Source: Salinithrix halophila (GTDB lineage: Bacteria; Bacillota; Bacilli; Thermoactinomycetales; DSM-45169). From it: a stretch of 64,000 bases of DNA. Below are positions 44,855 through 53,143 of the stretch, in pieces (position 1 is the first letter of the stretch; every line of letters begins with the position of its first letter). The position numbers were made by a program, and so were the translations under genes. The DNA is taken from the NCBI RefSeq assembly GCF_042650125.1, contig NZ_JBHSAP010000015.1, positions 500,055 to 564,054 of the forward strand. Direction: 5' to 3'. The notes under the pieces are model-generated. The model saw nothing but the letters and a program-made list of their open reading frames with translations, did not search any database and was not told where the DNA came from.

Positions 44855-45002
44855 TCGCGATCTTCATATGATAGAGAAGTGGAGTATTGTAGCAGCCTGA
44901 GGGAATCGCATCCAGCAGAGCTGCTGATGGATTTTCAGGGTAGTTGAATCTTTCGCGAAGGTTTCGGAAGAGTTTTGGCTTGTTCCGACGGGAGTGATGG
45001 AT

Positions 45003-45719
45003 GTGAAGCTAAAAAATAAAACAGCGATTGTTACTGGTGCTGGACGGGGCATCGGAGAAGCCATCGCCTTTGCTTTTGCCAGGGAAGGGGTGGATCTTTT
45101 CTTGGTGGGCCGGACCCGTTCCGACCTGGAGAGAGTAGCGGAGGTTGTAGAAAGAGAAGGGCGACGGTGTAAAGTGTTCGCCGCTGATGTCTCCGATGAA
45201 GGGGAAGTAAAGGCAGCGGTTCAGGCAGCGGTGGATGCTTTCGGCAAGGTTGACATCCTGGTCAACAACGCCGGGGTCGGCACCTTTAAGTCGATCCGGG
45301 AGACTTCCATAGAGGAGTGGAACCGAATACTGGGAGTCAACCTGACAGGGGCTTTTCTTTTCACGCGTGAGGTGCTCGCTTCCATGACGGAACGGGGCCA
45401 GGGACAGATTATCAACATCTCTAGCGATGTCGGTACCCGAACCATTCCTCGGGCTTCCGCCTACTGTGCCAGTAAATATGGCTTGGAAGGGTTTACGGGG
45501 GTTCTGACTAAGGAAGTTCGGAAGTTAGGCATCAAAGTGGGTGTGATTCGACCGGGGATGACCGATACTTTCTTCAATGAAACCAAACAAGGGGATCCAG
45601 CCAAGGAGGGTTGGTTAAAGGCGGAAGATGTAGCAGAAGCCGCGGTTTATATGGCGGCGGCCCCTCGTCATGCCCTTGTGGATGAGATCATGGTCCATCC
45701 TGTCATCCAGGAATATTGA
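45003..45719 (+). CDS. Short-chain dehydrogenase/reductase (FabG-like)
   Basis: The 238-residue Rossmann enzyme has the cofactor motif TGAGRGIGEA, NNAG, the catalytic Ser (INISSDVG) and the YCASK Tyr-Lys pair. An Arg after the second strand (VGRTRSDL) suggests NADPH use. It is close to 3-oxoacyl-ACP reductase-like proteins, but the substrate is open. GTG at 45003 is eight bases from GGGAG; ATG at 44997 is too close. A terminator follows. Confidence 0.87.
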   Translation: MKLKNKTAIVTGAGRGIGEAIAFAFAREGVDLFLVGRTRSDLERVAEVVEREGRRCKVFAADVSDEGEVKAAVQAAVDAFGKVDILVNNAGVGTFKSIRETSIEEWNRILGVNLTGAFLFTREVLASMTERGQGQIINISSDVGTRTIPRASAYCASKYGLEGFTGVLTKEVRKLGIKVGVIRPGMTDTFFNETKQGDPAKEGWLKAEDVAEAAVYMAAAPRHALVDEIMVHPVIQEY

Positions 45720-45754
45720 TCAAAGATAACAACCAGTCACGGCTACCCTGCGAA

Positions 45755-45783
45755 AGCATCCCGGGCCATGGGATGCTTTTTTG
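45755..45783 (+). terminator. Rho-independent terminator
   Basis: AGCATCCC (45755-45762) pairs with GGGATGCT (45770-45777), followed by six T, between the SDR gene and the ABC-2 operon. Confidence 0.85.
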
Positions 45784-45824
45784 CGAGAGGGATGCAAGGC
45801 GTATACCGGGAAGGGGTGAAACCG

Positions 45825-46832
45825 TTGAAGAGCATTGAAGCAAAGGGTTTGACCAAGGAATTCCGGATGGTCCAAAGTCGAAGCGGGCTTGCTGGCGCCT
45901 TCCGGGACCTTTTTAACCGGCAATACCGGACGATTCGTGCAGTGGACGAGATTGATCTTACCATCGAACCAGGTGAGATCGTTGGATATATCGGAGAGAA
46001 TGGCGCGGGTAAATCAACCACGATCAAGATGCTGACCGGGATCCTTGAACCGACAGCGGGGCACTTAAGGGTGAACGGGTATGATCCGCATCGAGAGAGG
46101 GAGAAATTTGTACGGACGATCGGGGTGGTTTTCGGTCAGCGCAGTCAGCTGTGGTGGGACATCGCCGTCCGGGAGTCATTTCGCCTTTTGAAGAAGTTAT
46201 ACCGCGTTCCCGACGATGTTCATGAATGTCATATGAACCGGCTGGTGGAGGTGCTTGATATCGGGAGCTTCCTTGATCAGCCGGTACGGAAACTCTCCCT
46301 AGGGCAACGGATGCGATGTGAACTGGCCGCTGCTCTGATCCATCAGCCGCGCCTCTTGTTTCTCGATGAGCCGACGATTGGCCTCGACGTCCTCGTAAAA
46401 GAAAATATTCGTCGTTTTCTCAAACAGATCAATCAAGAATACGGGACGACGGTTCTCCTCACCACCCATGACCTTTCCGACATTGAAGCTCTCTGCAGCC
46501 GGGTGGTGATGCTGGACAAAGGGAGGGTGATCTATGACGGGGGCTTAAAAGAACTCTCTGTCCAATGGGGAGGCGGCCAGCGAATCCTATTAGAGTTAGA
46601 GGAGGATTGGCCCCTCCTCCCCCTCGAGGAAAAAACCCGCGGTCTCTCTGTAGTCTGGACGAAAGAGGGAGAGCGTCGGTATCAGGTTCGTTTGACCGGT
46701 CAGGAATCAGGGGTCTCGGAGGTGCTTTCCCGCCTCGTATCTCATGTGACGGTGAAAGAAATTCGAATTGAAGAGTCAACGACAGAGGATATTGTCCGCC
46801 GCATTTACCGGGAAGGTGTTCACCATGCTTAG
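45825..46832 (+). CDS. ABC-2 transporter ATPase subunit
   Basis: The 335-residue ATPase has Walker A GENGAGKST, a Q-loop (VVFGQRSQLWWD), signature LSLGQRMR, Walker B LLFLDEPT, and a C-terminal regulatory extension of about 100 residues. It pairs with two permeases encoded immediately downstream, giving a three-gene exporter of the type often seen near hemL and bcp in Bacillales. TTG at 45825 has GAAGGGG upstream; GTG at 45816 is the alternative. It overlaps the next gene by 8 bp. The substrate is unknown. Confidence 0.9.
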   Translation: MKSIEAKGLTKEFRMVQSRSGLAGAFRDLFNRQYRTIRAVDEIDLTIEPGEIVGYIGENGAGKSTTIKMLTGILEPTAGHLRVNGYDPHREREKFVRTIGVVFGQRSQLWWDIAVRESFRLLKKLYRVPDDVHECHMNRLVEVLDIGSFLDQPVRKLSLGQRMRCELAAALIHQPRLLFLDEPTIGLDVLVKENIRRFLKQINQEYGTTVLLTTHDLSDIEALCSRVVMLDKGRVIYDGGLKELSVQWGGGQRILLELEEDWPLLPLEEKTRGLSVVWTKEGERRYQVRLTGQESGVSEVLSRLVSHVTVKEIRIEESTTEDIVRRIYREGVHHA

Positions 46833-47619
46833 CACTTACCTGGAACTGGTGAGGATCCGTTTTTTGATGATGCTGGCTTATCGAGTCAACTACTACAGCG
46901 GTATTATCATCTACAGTCTCAATATCGGGGTGTATTATTTTTTGTGGATGGCCATCTACGGTAGCCAGGGTTCCATCCAGGGCACCAGCGTCTTCCAAAT
47001 GACCACCTATGTGGCTGTGGCTTGGATGTCTCGGGCTTTTTACTTCAACAACCTGGATCGGGAAATCGCGCAGGAAATCCGTGATGGAACGGTTGCGGTT
47101 CAACTGATTCGCCCATACCAATATATCTTAGTCAAGTGTTTTCAGGGGTTGGGGGAGGGCCTATTCCGGCTATTTCTTTTCAGTGTACCAGGAATGGCGA
47201 TTGTTTCCCTCGTCTTTCCTATCAGTTTGCCGACGGCGTTGGGGCCCTGGGGTTGGTTCAGTCTCAGCCTTGTACTCGCTTTTGTCATTAATTCGCAGAT
47301 TAACGTTTTGACAGGATTAATGGCTTTTTTCGTTTTGAACAACGCCGGTATGATCCGAGCCAAGCGGGTATTGGTCGATCTTTTTTCCGGCCTAATCATC
47401 CCTATCTCTTTCTTCCCCGGCTGGGCCAGGGAGGTGTTGTCCCTACTTCCCTTTCAGGGGATCAGTTATGTCCCCAGCACCATCTTGTCAAAAGGGCTGG
47501 GGCAGGGGGAGATCACTTCTTTTCTGTCCGTGCAACTTTTCTGGGGAGTGCTCTTGTGGGTGCCGATCCAACTCCTCTGGATGCAGGCACGTCGTCGGTT
47601 GGTTGTTCAAGGAGGGTAA
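46825..47619 (+). CDS. ABC-2 permease (DUF990/ABC2_membrane_6 type), first subunit
   Basis: The 264-residue protein has six membrane spans and a short cytosolic N-terminus (RIRFLMMLAYRVNYYSG) typical of this permease family. ATG at 46825 with GGGAAGGTG lies inside the end of the ATPase gene, so translation is coupled. A longer ORF from 46768 is a frame extension only. Confidence 0.88.
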   Translation: MLSTYLELVRIRFLMMLAYRVNYYSGIIIYSLNIGVYYFLWMAIYGSQGSIQGTSVFQMTTYVAVAWMSRAFYFNNLDREIAQEIRDGTVAVQLIRPYQYILVKCFQGLGEGLFRLFLFSVPGMAIVSLVFPISLPTALGPWGWFSLSLVLAFVINSQINVLTGLMAFFVLNNAGMIRAKRVLVDLFSGLIIPISFFPGWAREVLSLLPFQGISYVPSTILSKGLGQGEITSFLSVQLFWGVLLWVPIQLLWMQARRRLVVQGG

Positions 47620-47622
47620 GCT

Positions 47623-48408
47623 GTGTATCCTTTCCGGCTCTTTACTTATTATTTTGTCCAATATCTGAAGACCCGGTTGGAGTACCGGAGCGATTTTTTT
47701 GTTCAGCTAGTGACGGACCTACTGTTCCAGGCTGTCAACCTGATTTTTATTCTGGTGGTCTTTTCCCACACGTCCGACCTTGCCGGGTGGTCCCGGGAGG
47801 AAGTTATCTTTATTTACGGGTATTTCCTGGTTCCTTTCGCTGTTTTCGCAGCGTTTTTCAATCTGTGGGACTTTAATGAACGATACATTATTAAAGGGGA
47901 GTTGGATCGGGTTCTCACCCGGCCGGTTCACAGCTTGTTGCAGGTGATTATGGAAACGATGACTCCCGAGTCCCTGACCGGGGCGGTGACGGGTGTCGCT
48001 GTGATGGGATGGTCTGTCTGGCAGATGGGATTGAATCCGGTCTGGTATGATCCGATCCTTTTCCTCGTGTTTGTCCTCGGCGGGGCGGCTATTTATGGTG
48101 GTCTTTACATTATGCTAACCAGCATCAGCCTTTTTTCCGATTCCAAAACAGATATCCAGCCGATTATGTACAATGTGGGAAACTATGGCCGCTATCCGGT
48201 CAACATCTACAACAAGGTGATCCAAGGGGTCCTCACTTGGGTTATGCCCTTTGCCTTTGTCGGGTTTTATCCCGCCAGTTTTCTTCTAAAGGATGAACGT
48301 TGGCTCGTTTTTGCTCTCTTGACGCCTGTCGTGGGTGTGGTCTGGTTGTTTCTAGGTGTCACGGTATGGAATTACGGGATTCGCCATTATCGGGGAGCGG
48401 GAAGCTAA
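47623..48408 (+). CDS. ABC-2 permease (DUF990/ABC2_membrane_6 type), second subunit
   Basis: The 261-residue six-span partner permease shares TRLEYRSDFFVQLVTDLLFQ and a conserved DFNERYIIKGELDRVLTRP loop with the family. The start is GTG at 47623, 3 bp after the previous stop, with GGAGGGT upstream. It closes the operon before a strong terminator. Confidence 0.88.
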   Translation: MYPFRLFTYYFVQYLKTRLEYRSDFFVQLVTDLLFQAVNLIFILVVFSHTSDLAGWSREEVIFIYGYFLVPFAVFAAFFNLWDFNERYIIKGELDRVLTRPVHSLLQVIMETMTPESLTGAVTGVAVMGWSVWQMGLNPVWYDPILFLVFVLGGAAIYGGLYIMLTSISLFSDSKTDIQPIMYNVGNYGRYPVNIYNKVIQGVLTWVMPFAFVGFYPASFLLKDERWLVFALLTPVVGVVWLFLGVTVWNYGIRHYRGAGS

Positions 48409-48423
48409 AGGTTCTCCCCCCAA

Positions 48424-48462
48424 GAAAAAGAACCGGTTCCCTATGGAATCGGTTCTTTTTTT
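48424..48462. terminator. Bidirectional terminator
   Basis: GAACCGGTTCC (48430-48440) pairs with GGAATCGGTTC (48445-48455, one G-U). It has an A-run before and seven T after, and serves the ABC-2 operon on plus and the gerP genes on minus. Confidence 0.9.
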
Positions 48463-48483
48463 GATTTCGCTGCACAGGCTTGA

Positions 48484-48696
48484 TCAAGGGGTACGGTTTT
48501 GGTCAGAGAGATCCCGGTCGTTGTAGAAGTTTTTAGAACGGTAGTACCCGCGTTGATAGTCTCCCAAAGAAACCATAACTCCTTCACTTTTTATGTTTTG
48601 GGTCGGATTCACGTTGATGGTATTTCCGTAACCCACGGCTCCGGCACTGGTTATCTCCTGTATTTTCACGTCCTTCAGGTTGTTAATGGTTCCCAT
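48484..48696 (-). CDS. GerPA/GerPF-family spore germination protein
   Basis: The 70-residue protein has the GerPA/PF pattern: a short hydrophobic strand, GAVGYGNTINVNP, and a polar C-terminus ending SDQNRTP. GerP proteins act in the spore coat to let germinants reach the inner membrane. ATG at 48696 has GAGGGGGA. It lies 96 bp downstream of gerPC on the same strand. Two close relatives lie on the plus strand at 49880 and 50200. Confidence 0.78.
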   Translation of the reverse strand: MGTINNLKDVKIQEITSAGAVGYGNTINVNPTQNIKSEGVMVSLGDYQRGYYRSKNFYNDRDLSDQNRTP

Positions 48697-48792
48697 TCCG
48701 GCATCCCCCTCTATGAAATCAGCAGGTTCCCCCTAGCTTATGCCAATCATCGCCCAAAGGGTGTCTGAGTCGCGAAAAGGATGAATGTTTTT

Positions 48793-49194
48793 TTATGGCG
48801 AATCAGAATCCCCCTTCTGGGGAGGAGGGGCGGTACCCTTTCCTGGTTCTTGTTCGCCGGAAGATGAACTTTCCTTTTTTACAGGAATGGAGGATTTTTC
48901 CTCCCAAAACGGCTTCTCTCCGGTTGCTTCCGCCAAATCGATCTGCGAATCCGTCTCGTTTTTCAATTTATCCACGATACCCATGATGCTGTCCTCATCC
49001 CCTTTGAGGGTAAGCCCAATATTGAGTGCTCCACTGAGTTGTTCCACGTGTAGCTCCTGCACCTTATAATCGATTTTATCAATCCGCAGAGGCTGTATGG
49101 AATCCAGCTTCCGCCGGATTTCTTCGTTTTCTTTCTTTAAAGCCTCAAGCTCCTGTTGCAACTGGTTGATCCGGTCCCATAGATAGGCATACAT
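48793..49194 (-). CDS. gerPC: Spore germination protein GerPC
   Basis: The 133-residue protein matches GerPC: an N-terminal coiled coil (WDRINQLQQELEALKKENEEI), then KIDYKVQELHVEQLSGALNIGLT. The C-terminus is Pro/Ser/Gly-rich. ATG at 49194 has GGAGGTG six bases upstream; the ORF upstream to 49371 is not supported. B. subtilis GerPC is longer (about 205 aa). It is required in Bacillus for normal coat permeability to germinants. Confidence 0.82.
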   Translation of the reverse strand: MYAYLWDRINQLQQELEALKKENEEIRRKLDSIQPLRIDKIDYKVQELHVEQLSGALNIGLTLKGDEDSIMGIVDKLKNETDSQIDLAEATGEKPFWEEKSSIPVKKESSSSGEQEPGKGTAPPPQKGDSDSP

Positions 49195-49394
49195 CTGTTT
49201 CACCTCCGGCCTGCAGTCCCCTATCAGTATATGGGGTGGAAAGGGTATTCCATGCCAGGATTGGAAGGCGCCTTTGTTTTCCGGATGACGGGGACAGTGA
49301 CCCATGGGCCTCCTTGTGAATACAATGGTGGTGGCCGTTTTTCTGCGATGGACCGAAGTACGGTATCCCACGGTAGGGAAAGGGGTCGAATGGA

Positions 49395-49817
49395 GTGAAC
49401 GAATCTGCTAACTTTTCAAAATGGAGCCAAATGGCCCGGGATTTTCTCGGGGAGGATTTTTGGTCGGAAGTGTCCGGGATGGGAGAGGGGAAGCATCCTA
49501 AAACCGATGTATTGCTGGGAAGGAACGAAGTGATCGTGTTAATGGATCTGCCGGGTGTTGACAACTTGGAAGACGTAGATATCCGTGTCGAGGGGGAAAC
49601 CCTCTTTGTTAAAGGGACGGTCCCTACCCCCTATACGAAATGTGATCGCTTGGTGAGCGAATGCTTCCGAGGGGCCTTTGAACGGGTCATTCCGCTTGGT
49701 CGGGTGGTCAGTCGGCGTCAGGGCAGTGCCCGTTACCGCAGGGGTGTCTTGGAAATCCGGTTGCCCATGATTTCCTCTACAGGTGATGACAGGCGCATCC
49801 GGGTATCAGATTCTTAA
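49395..49817 (+). CDS. Small heat-shock protein (Hsp20/alpha-crystallin family)
   Basis: The 140-residue protein contains an alpha-crystallin domain (KTDVLLGRNEVIVLMDLPGV, then FERVIPLG and RRGVLEIRLP; the usual GVL motif is present). GTG at 49395 has GGAAAGGGG nine bases upstream. It is located between the two arms of the gerP locus, which suggests a spore-coat role like that of CotM-type Hsp20 proteins; this is inference from position. Confidence 0.8.
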   Translation: MNESANFSKWSQMARDFLGEDFWSEVSGMGEGKHPKTDVLLGRNEVIVLMDLPGVDNLEDVDIRVEGETLFVKGTVPTPYTKCDRLVSECFRGAFERVIPLGRVVSRRQGSARYRRGVLEIRLPMISSTGDDRRIRVSDS

Positions 49818-49879
49818 GGCTGGGCACATCTACCAGGTTAGGCACATAGGATGAGGTGGCAACGGGAGGAGATCGATCT

Positions 49880-50095
49880 ATGGGAACGTTGAACAACATC
49901 TTCAATTTGAAAATCCAGAACGTGTCCGGACCGGGCTCCCTCAACTTTGGTAACGCCCTTAACATCGGGGCGGAATCGAATGAAAAAGGAGTGGGCGGCT
50001 CCTCATTGATTGGAGATTTCGGAAAAACAGTGACTATTGAAGGGAATGGCTACCTCGATACGGATGTGGCGGATCAAAACCGTGGCCCCCTTTGA
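49880..50095 (+). CDS. GerPF-family spore germination protein
   Basis: The 71-residue protein has the typical core SGPGSLNFGNALNIGAES and ends ADQNRGP. ATG at 49880 has GGGAGGAG eight bases upstream. It is a close paralogue of the next gene and is transcribed with it. Confidence 0.85.
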   Translation: MGTLNNIFNLKIQNVSGPGSLNFGNALNIGAESNEKGVGGSSLIGDFGKTVTIEGNGYLDTDVADQNRGPL

Positions 50096-50199
50096 CGTTC
50101 TATTGAATGAATGGTTCGTCCGCCTCGCCCATGAGGGCCGGGTGCGCTAGACAGTTCCCTTGAGTCGGACCAGGCCGGATCCTGCGGGGAGGATCGATG

Positions 50200-50412
50200 A
50201 TGGCGACAATCAACAATGTCAATATCCTGAAGATCGCCGCTGTCACCGGAGCGGGTTCCGTCAATTTTGGCAACACGATTAACATCGGGGCGGAAAGCAA
50301 TTCCAAAGCGGTAGGCACTTCATCGGTCATCGGGGATTATGGACGGAACGCCAACAATGGAGATAACATCTACAACGATCATGATCTGATTGATCAAGGA
50401 AGGATTGGTTGA
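50200..50412 (+). CDS. GerPF-family spore germination protein
   Basis: The 70-residue paralogue shares TGAGSVNFGNTINIGAES with the preceding gene. Two ATGs (50197 and 50200) follow GGGGAGG; the second has the better spacing. The next gene begins 17 bp after the stop, so they form one transcript. Confidence 0.85.
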   Translation: MATINNVNILKIAAVTGAGSVNFGNTINIGAESNSKAVGTSSVIGDYGRNANNGDNIYNDHDLIDQGRIG

Positions 50413-50428
50413 TAAGGGGGAGATCCGA

Positions 50429-50623
50429 TTGTTCCGTATCTGCATTCACAAAATCAAAGTAACGTCCATCTCTGATGTAGGTTCCCTCAACATCGGCACG
50501 ACGCTTAATGCGGTTTTACGAAGAGAGAGAGCACCTTCCCCTCCAAGAGAGGAACCGCCCACGCCAACGCCCCCAGGTGTCCCCCCAGCGTCCCCGGGTG
50601 TCCCCCCGTCCCCGGGTGCCTGA
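50429..50623 (+). CDS. Short GerPB/GerPD-like protein with Pro-rich tail
   Basis: The 64-residue protein begins FRICIHKIKVTSISDVGSL, which recalls the beta-hairpin region of GerPB/GerPD, then has a Pro-rich tail with repeated PPGVPP/SPGVPP. TTG at 50429 has AAGGGGGAG six bases upstream. It belongs to the gerP-type operon by position; the family assignment is tentative. Confidence 0.6.
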   Translation: MFRICIHKIKVTSISDVGSLNIGTTLNAVLRRERAPSPPREEPPTPTPPGVPPASPGVPPSPGA

Positions 50624-50678
50624 TTGGAGAGTCGAGAGAGGCATCCATTTTTTGCTGAAGGTAGAGGGAGGTATTCCA

Positions 50679-50900
50679 TTGTTCTATCCGCTGCTTTCTT
50701 ACTCCCTACATCCCGGTTTTTTTCGTGATCCGCTCAGAGGAAGGTATTTCGCCCAAGTGGTTCCGCCGATCGTACCTCCCCCCGTAATTCCGTCGCCACC
50801 TCCGATAACCCCAATTCCTATGCCGCCTGCTCCTATACCCCCGAGTGTGCCCTATCCCCCTATCCCTCCCTATAGGAGACATAGATGGCCTGTTATATAA
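50679..50900 (+). CDS. Small proline-rich protein of the gerP locus
   Basis: This 73-residue protein starts with a short hydrophobic/aromatic region (FYPLLSYSLHPGFF) and then is dominated by Pro with Ile/Val (PPIVPPPVIPSPPP type) and a basic end. TTG at 50679 has AGGGAGGT six bases upstream. It has no known family; the composition fits a coat-associated structural peptide. A TATAAT at 50896-50901 overlaps its stop and may be the promoter of the next two genes. Confidence 0.55.
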   Translation: MFYPLLSYSLHPGFFRDPLRGRYFAQVVPPIVPPPVIPSPPPITPIPMPPAPIPPSVPYPPIPPYRRHRWPVI

Positions 50901-50939
50901 TGGGGGAGAGCCGACAAAAAGAACGGGGCGGGATGATTC

Positions 50940-51626
50940 ATGGAGAACAACGTGTTAATCATTGAAGATGAGGAAAACCTGTCGCGTTTTCTGGAGTTGG
51001 AATTTCGGCATGAAGGCTGGACGGTGGAAACGGCGACTAAAGGGCGTGGAGGGCTTGCTAAAGCGTTGAGTGGGACGTGGGCGGTGATCATTCTGGATGT
51101 CATGCTGCCTGATCTAAGCGGGCTGGAGGTGTGCCGACGCATTCGGAGCGAAAGCAGAGTGCCTGTGATTATGCTGACCGCTCGGGATGCCATTCCCGAC
51201 CGGGTGAGTGGTCTGGACGCCGGTGCGGATGATTACTTAACCAAACCCTTCGCTATTGAAGAGCTGTTTGCCCGGGTGAGGGCTCTATTGCGGAGAAACC
51301 ATCCGGAGCCGGGAGATACCCTGGTCAACGGGCCCTGTCGCTTGCTCTTGGAGCAGAGACGGGCTCTTTGCCATGGGAAAGAAGTTCGCCTGACCACCCG
51401 GGAATTCGACCTTTTCGTATTTTTGATGCAAAACTTGGACCGGGTTATGGGCCGGGAACAGATCTTAGAACAAGTTTGGGGATTTGAGTATACCGGTGAT
51501 ACCAACCTAGTCGATGTTTATATTCGATACCTGCGAAGCAAGTTATCCGAGGCGGAAGTGACGGATCTGATTGAGACGGTCCGGGGGGTCGGATACGTGA
51601 TCCGCCGTGTGGATCATGCCTATTAA
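50940..51626 (+). CDS. OmpR-family response regulator
   Basis: The 228-residue regulator has a receiver domain with acidic pocket IIEDEEN, the phosphorylation site Asp53 (ILDVMLPD), the TA switch (MLTARD) and LTKPF. A winged-helix OmpR/PhoB output domain follows (LTTREFDLFVFLMQ to VRGVGYVIR). It overlaps the sensor kinase by 11 bp, forming a two-component system of unknown stimulus. Confidence 0.93.
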   Translation: MENNVLIIEDEENLSRFLELEFRHEGWTVETATKGRGGLAKALSGTWAVIILDVMLPDLSGLEVCRRIRSESRVPVIMLTARDAIPDRVSGLDAGADDYLTKPFAIEELFARVRALLRRNHPEPGDTLVNGPCRLLLEQRRALCHGKEVRLTTREFDLFVFLMQNLDRVMGREQILEQVWGFEYTGDTNLVDVYIRYLRSKLSEAEVTDLIETVRGVGYVIRRVDHAY

Positions 51627-52977
51627 ATGGAGATTAGCCTTGTTGTCCGCTCTAATGCTGATCGTCATCTTGTTTCTGTTTCATATTTTCGTGTACAAGA
51701 TATTCCATAATATGGTTATCGAGACGGAGCAACGCGTATTGCACCAAAAACTATCTACTCTGACCGATATCTACAAGAGCGGGGACGACGAGGAATGGGA
51801 ATTGAGGAACTGGCTTTCGAGCTGGCTGCGCCCATTTGTGGACGAGGGACAGGCGTTTCGTGTCATTTCCAATGGACGAATCGAATGGGAAGTCAACCGT
51901 GGGATTCCACAGGATGTTTTTCTAAAGCCGAATGATCCCCGTAGTTCGGTTACGGAAGTGTGGAAAGGGGGAAGGAAGGACGTCTCTGTTTTGGCTCTCC
52001 CTCTCTCCAAAGGCAAAGAGGGAAGGGTGGAGCTGTATACCGACTTCACCTCTCTCAATCGTTACCTGGATACGATGTTGACAGCCTTGATGATTGGTTC
52101 CTCAATCTTGTTAGTGGCTGTCGCGGCTGGTGGTTACCTGATGTCCAGCATTGCTCTCAACCCGGTTAAGCGGACCATCCGGACGGTTCGGGAATTGGAT
52201 CCCGCCCGCCTGGAAAGTCGTCTCCATGTTCCTGACACCAATGATGAGATCGAGGAACTTTCTCGTACGTTCAACCGGCTGTTGGATCGCATTTACCACA
52301 TGATGGAACAACAGCGGCGTTTTACGGCTGATGCTTCCCATGAGTTGAAAACGCCTGTCTCTGTGATTCGCGGCTATGTCAACCTTCTCAACCGATGGGG
52401 AAAAGAAAACCCTCAGGTGTTGAAGGAGGCATTGGAGGCGATTGACCAGGAGACAGATCGAATCGAGCGGATGACAGGCCGTCTTCTAAGCCTCGCCCGA
52501 CTGGAAGGGGAGGCTCCTCCCCAGAAAGTGGAACTGACGGATCTGATCCCGATTACGCGGGAGCGTGTTCGGCGGTGGCAACAGATTTATACGGGTCGGG
52601 AGGTCACTTTTATCGAAGACGGCGCCATCTACACCTGCATCCCCCGCTCTGATTGGGAGGAGTTGGTAGATATCCTGTTGGATAATGCCGGCAAGTACTC
52701 AACGGAGAACACCCCGGTCACGGTTACCCTGAAAAGAGAAGGGAATCATGTTCTCTTCACCGTCCGTGATGCCGGTGTTGGTATTCCGGAAAAAGAGCTG
52801 AATCGGGTATTTGAGCGGTTTTACCGGACGGAACAAAGCCGGGGGAAAAAGAAGTCTGGAAGTGGGCTGGGGCTGTCTATCGCCCAGAGGATTGTTCAAT
52901 TGCACGAAGGGGAAATCACGATTGACAGCAGGGTGGGAGAATGGACAGAAGTGAAAGTACGGTTGCCTCTGAAGTGA
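51616..52977 (+). CDS. Sensor histidine kinase
   Basis: The 453-residue membrane kinase has two membrane spans (about 7-29 and 160-180) flanking an extracytoplasmic sensor of about 130 residues. Then come a HAMP region, the phospho-acceptor His242 in ADASHELKTPVS, an N-box (DILLDNAGKYS), G1 (DAGVGIP), F (FERFYR) and G2 (GSGLGLSIA). It is ArlS/YkoH-like in layout. The start is ATG at 51616, inside the regulator gene. Confidence 0.92.
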   Translation: MPIKWRLALLSALMLIVILFLFHIFVYKIFHNMVIETEQRVLHQKLSTLTDIYKSGDDEEWELRNWLSSWLRPFVDEGQAFRVISNGRIEWEVNRGIPQDVFLKPNDPRSSVTEVWKGGRKDVSVLALPLSKGKEGRVELYTDFTSLNRYLDTMLTALMIGSSILLVAVAAGGYLMSSIALNPVKRTIRTVRELDPARLESRLHVPDTNDEIEELSRTFNRLLDRIYHMMEQQRRFTADASHELKTPVSVIRGYVNLLNRWGKENPQVLKEALEAIDQETDRIERMTGRLLSLARLEGEAPPQKVELTDLIPITRERVRRWQQIYTGREVTFIEDGAIYTCIPRSDWEELVDILLDNAGKYSTENTPVTVTLKREGNHVLFTVRDAGVGIPEKELNRVFERFYRTEQSRGKKKSGSGLGLSIAQRIVQLHEGEITIDSRVGEWTEVKVRLPLK

Positions 52978-53143
52978 ATATCTTCTCTTAGAGAATTCTA
53001 ATCTCCCCTTTATAGAATGCGAGCGGGAAAACCCAGCCCTTTAGAGTTGGGATGAAAGCGAGCGTCGGACGAGGGAGGGCTTGCCCCCTCTCTCGCAAGT
53101 CCGACAATTCCAAGGTAGAATATGGTTAAAAGGAGGTGATTCA

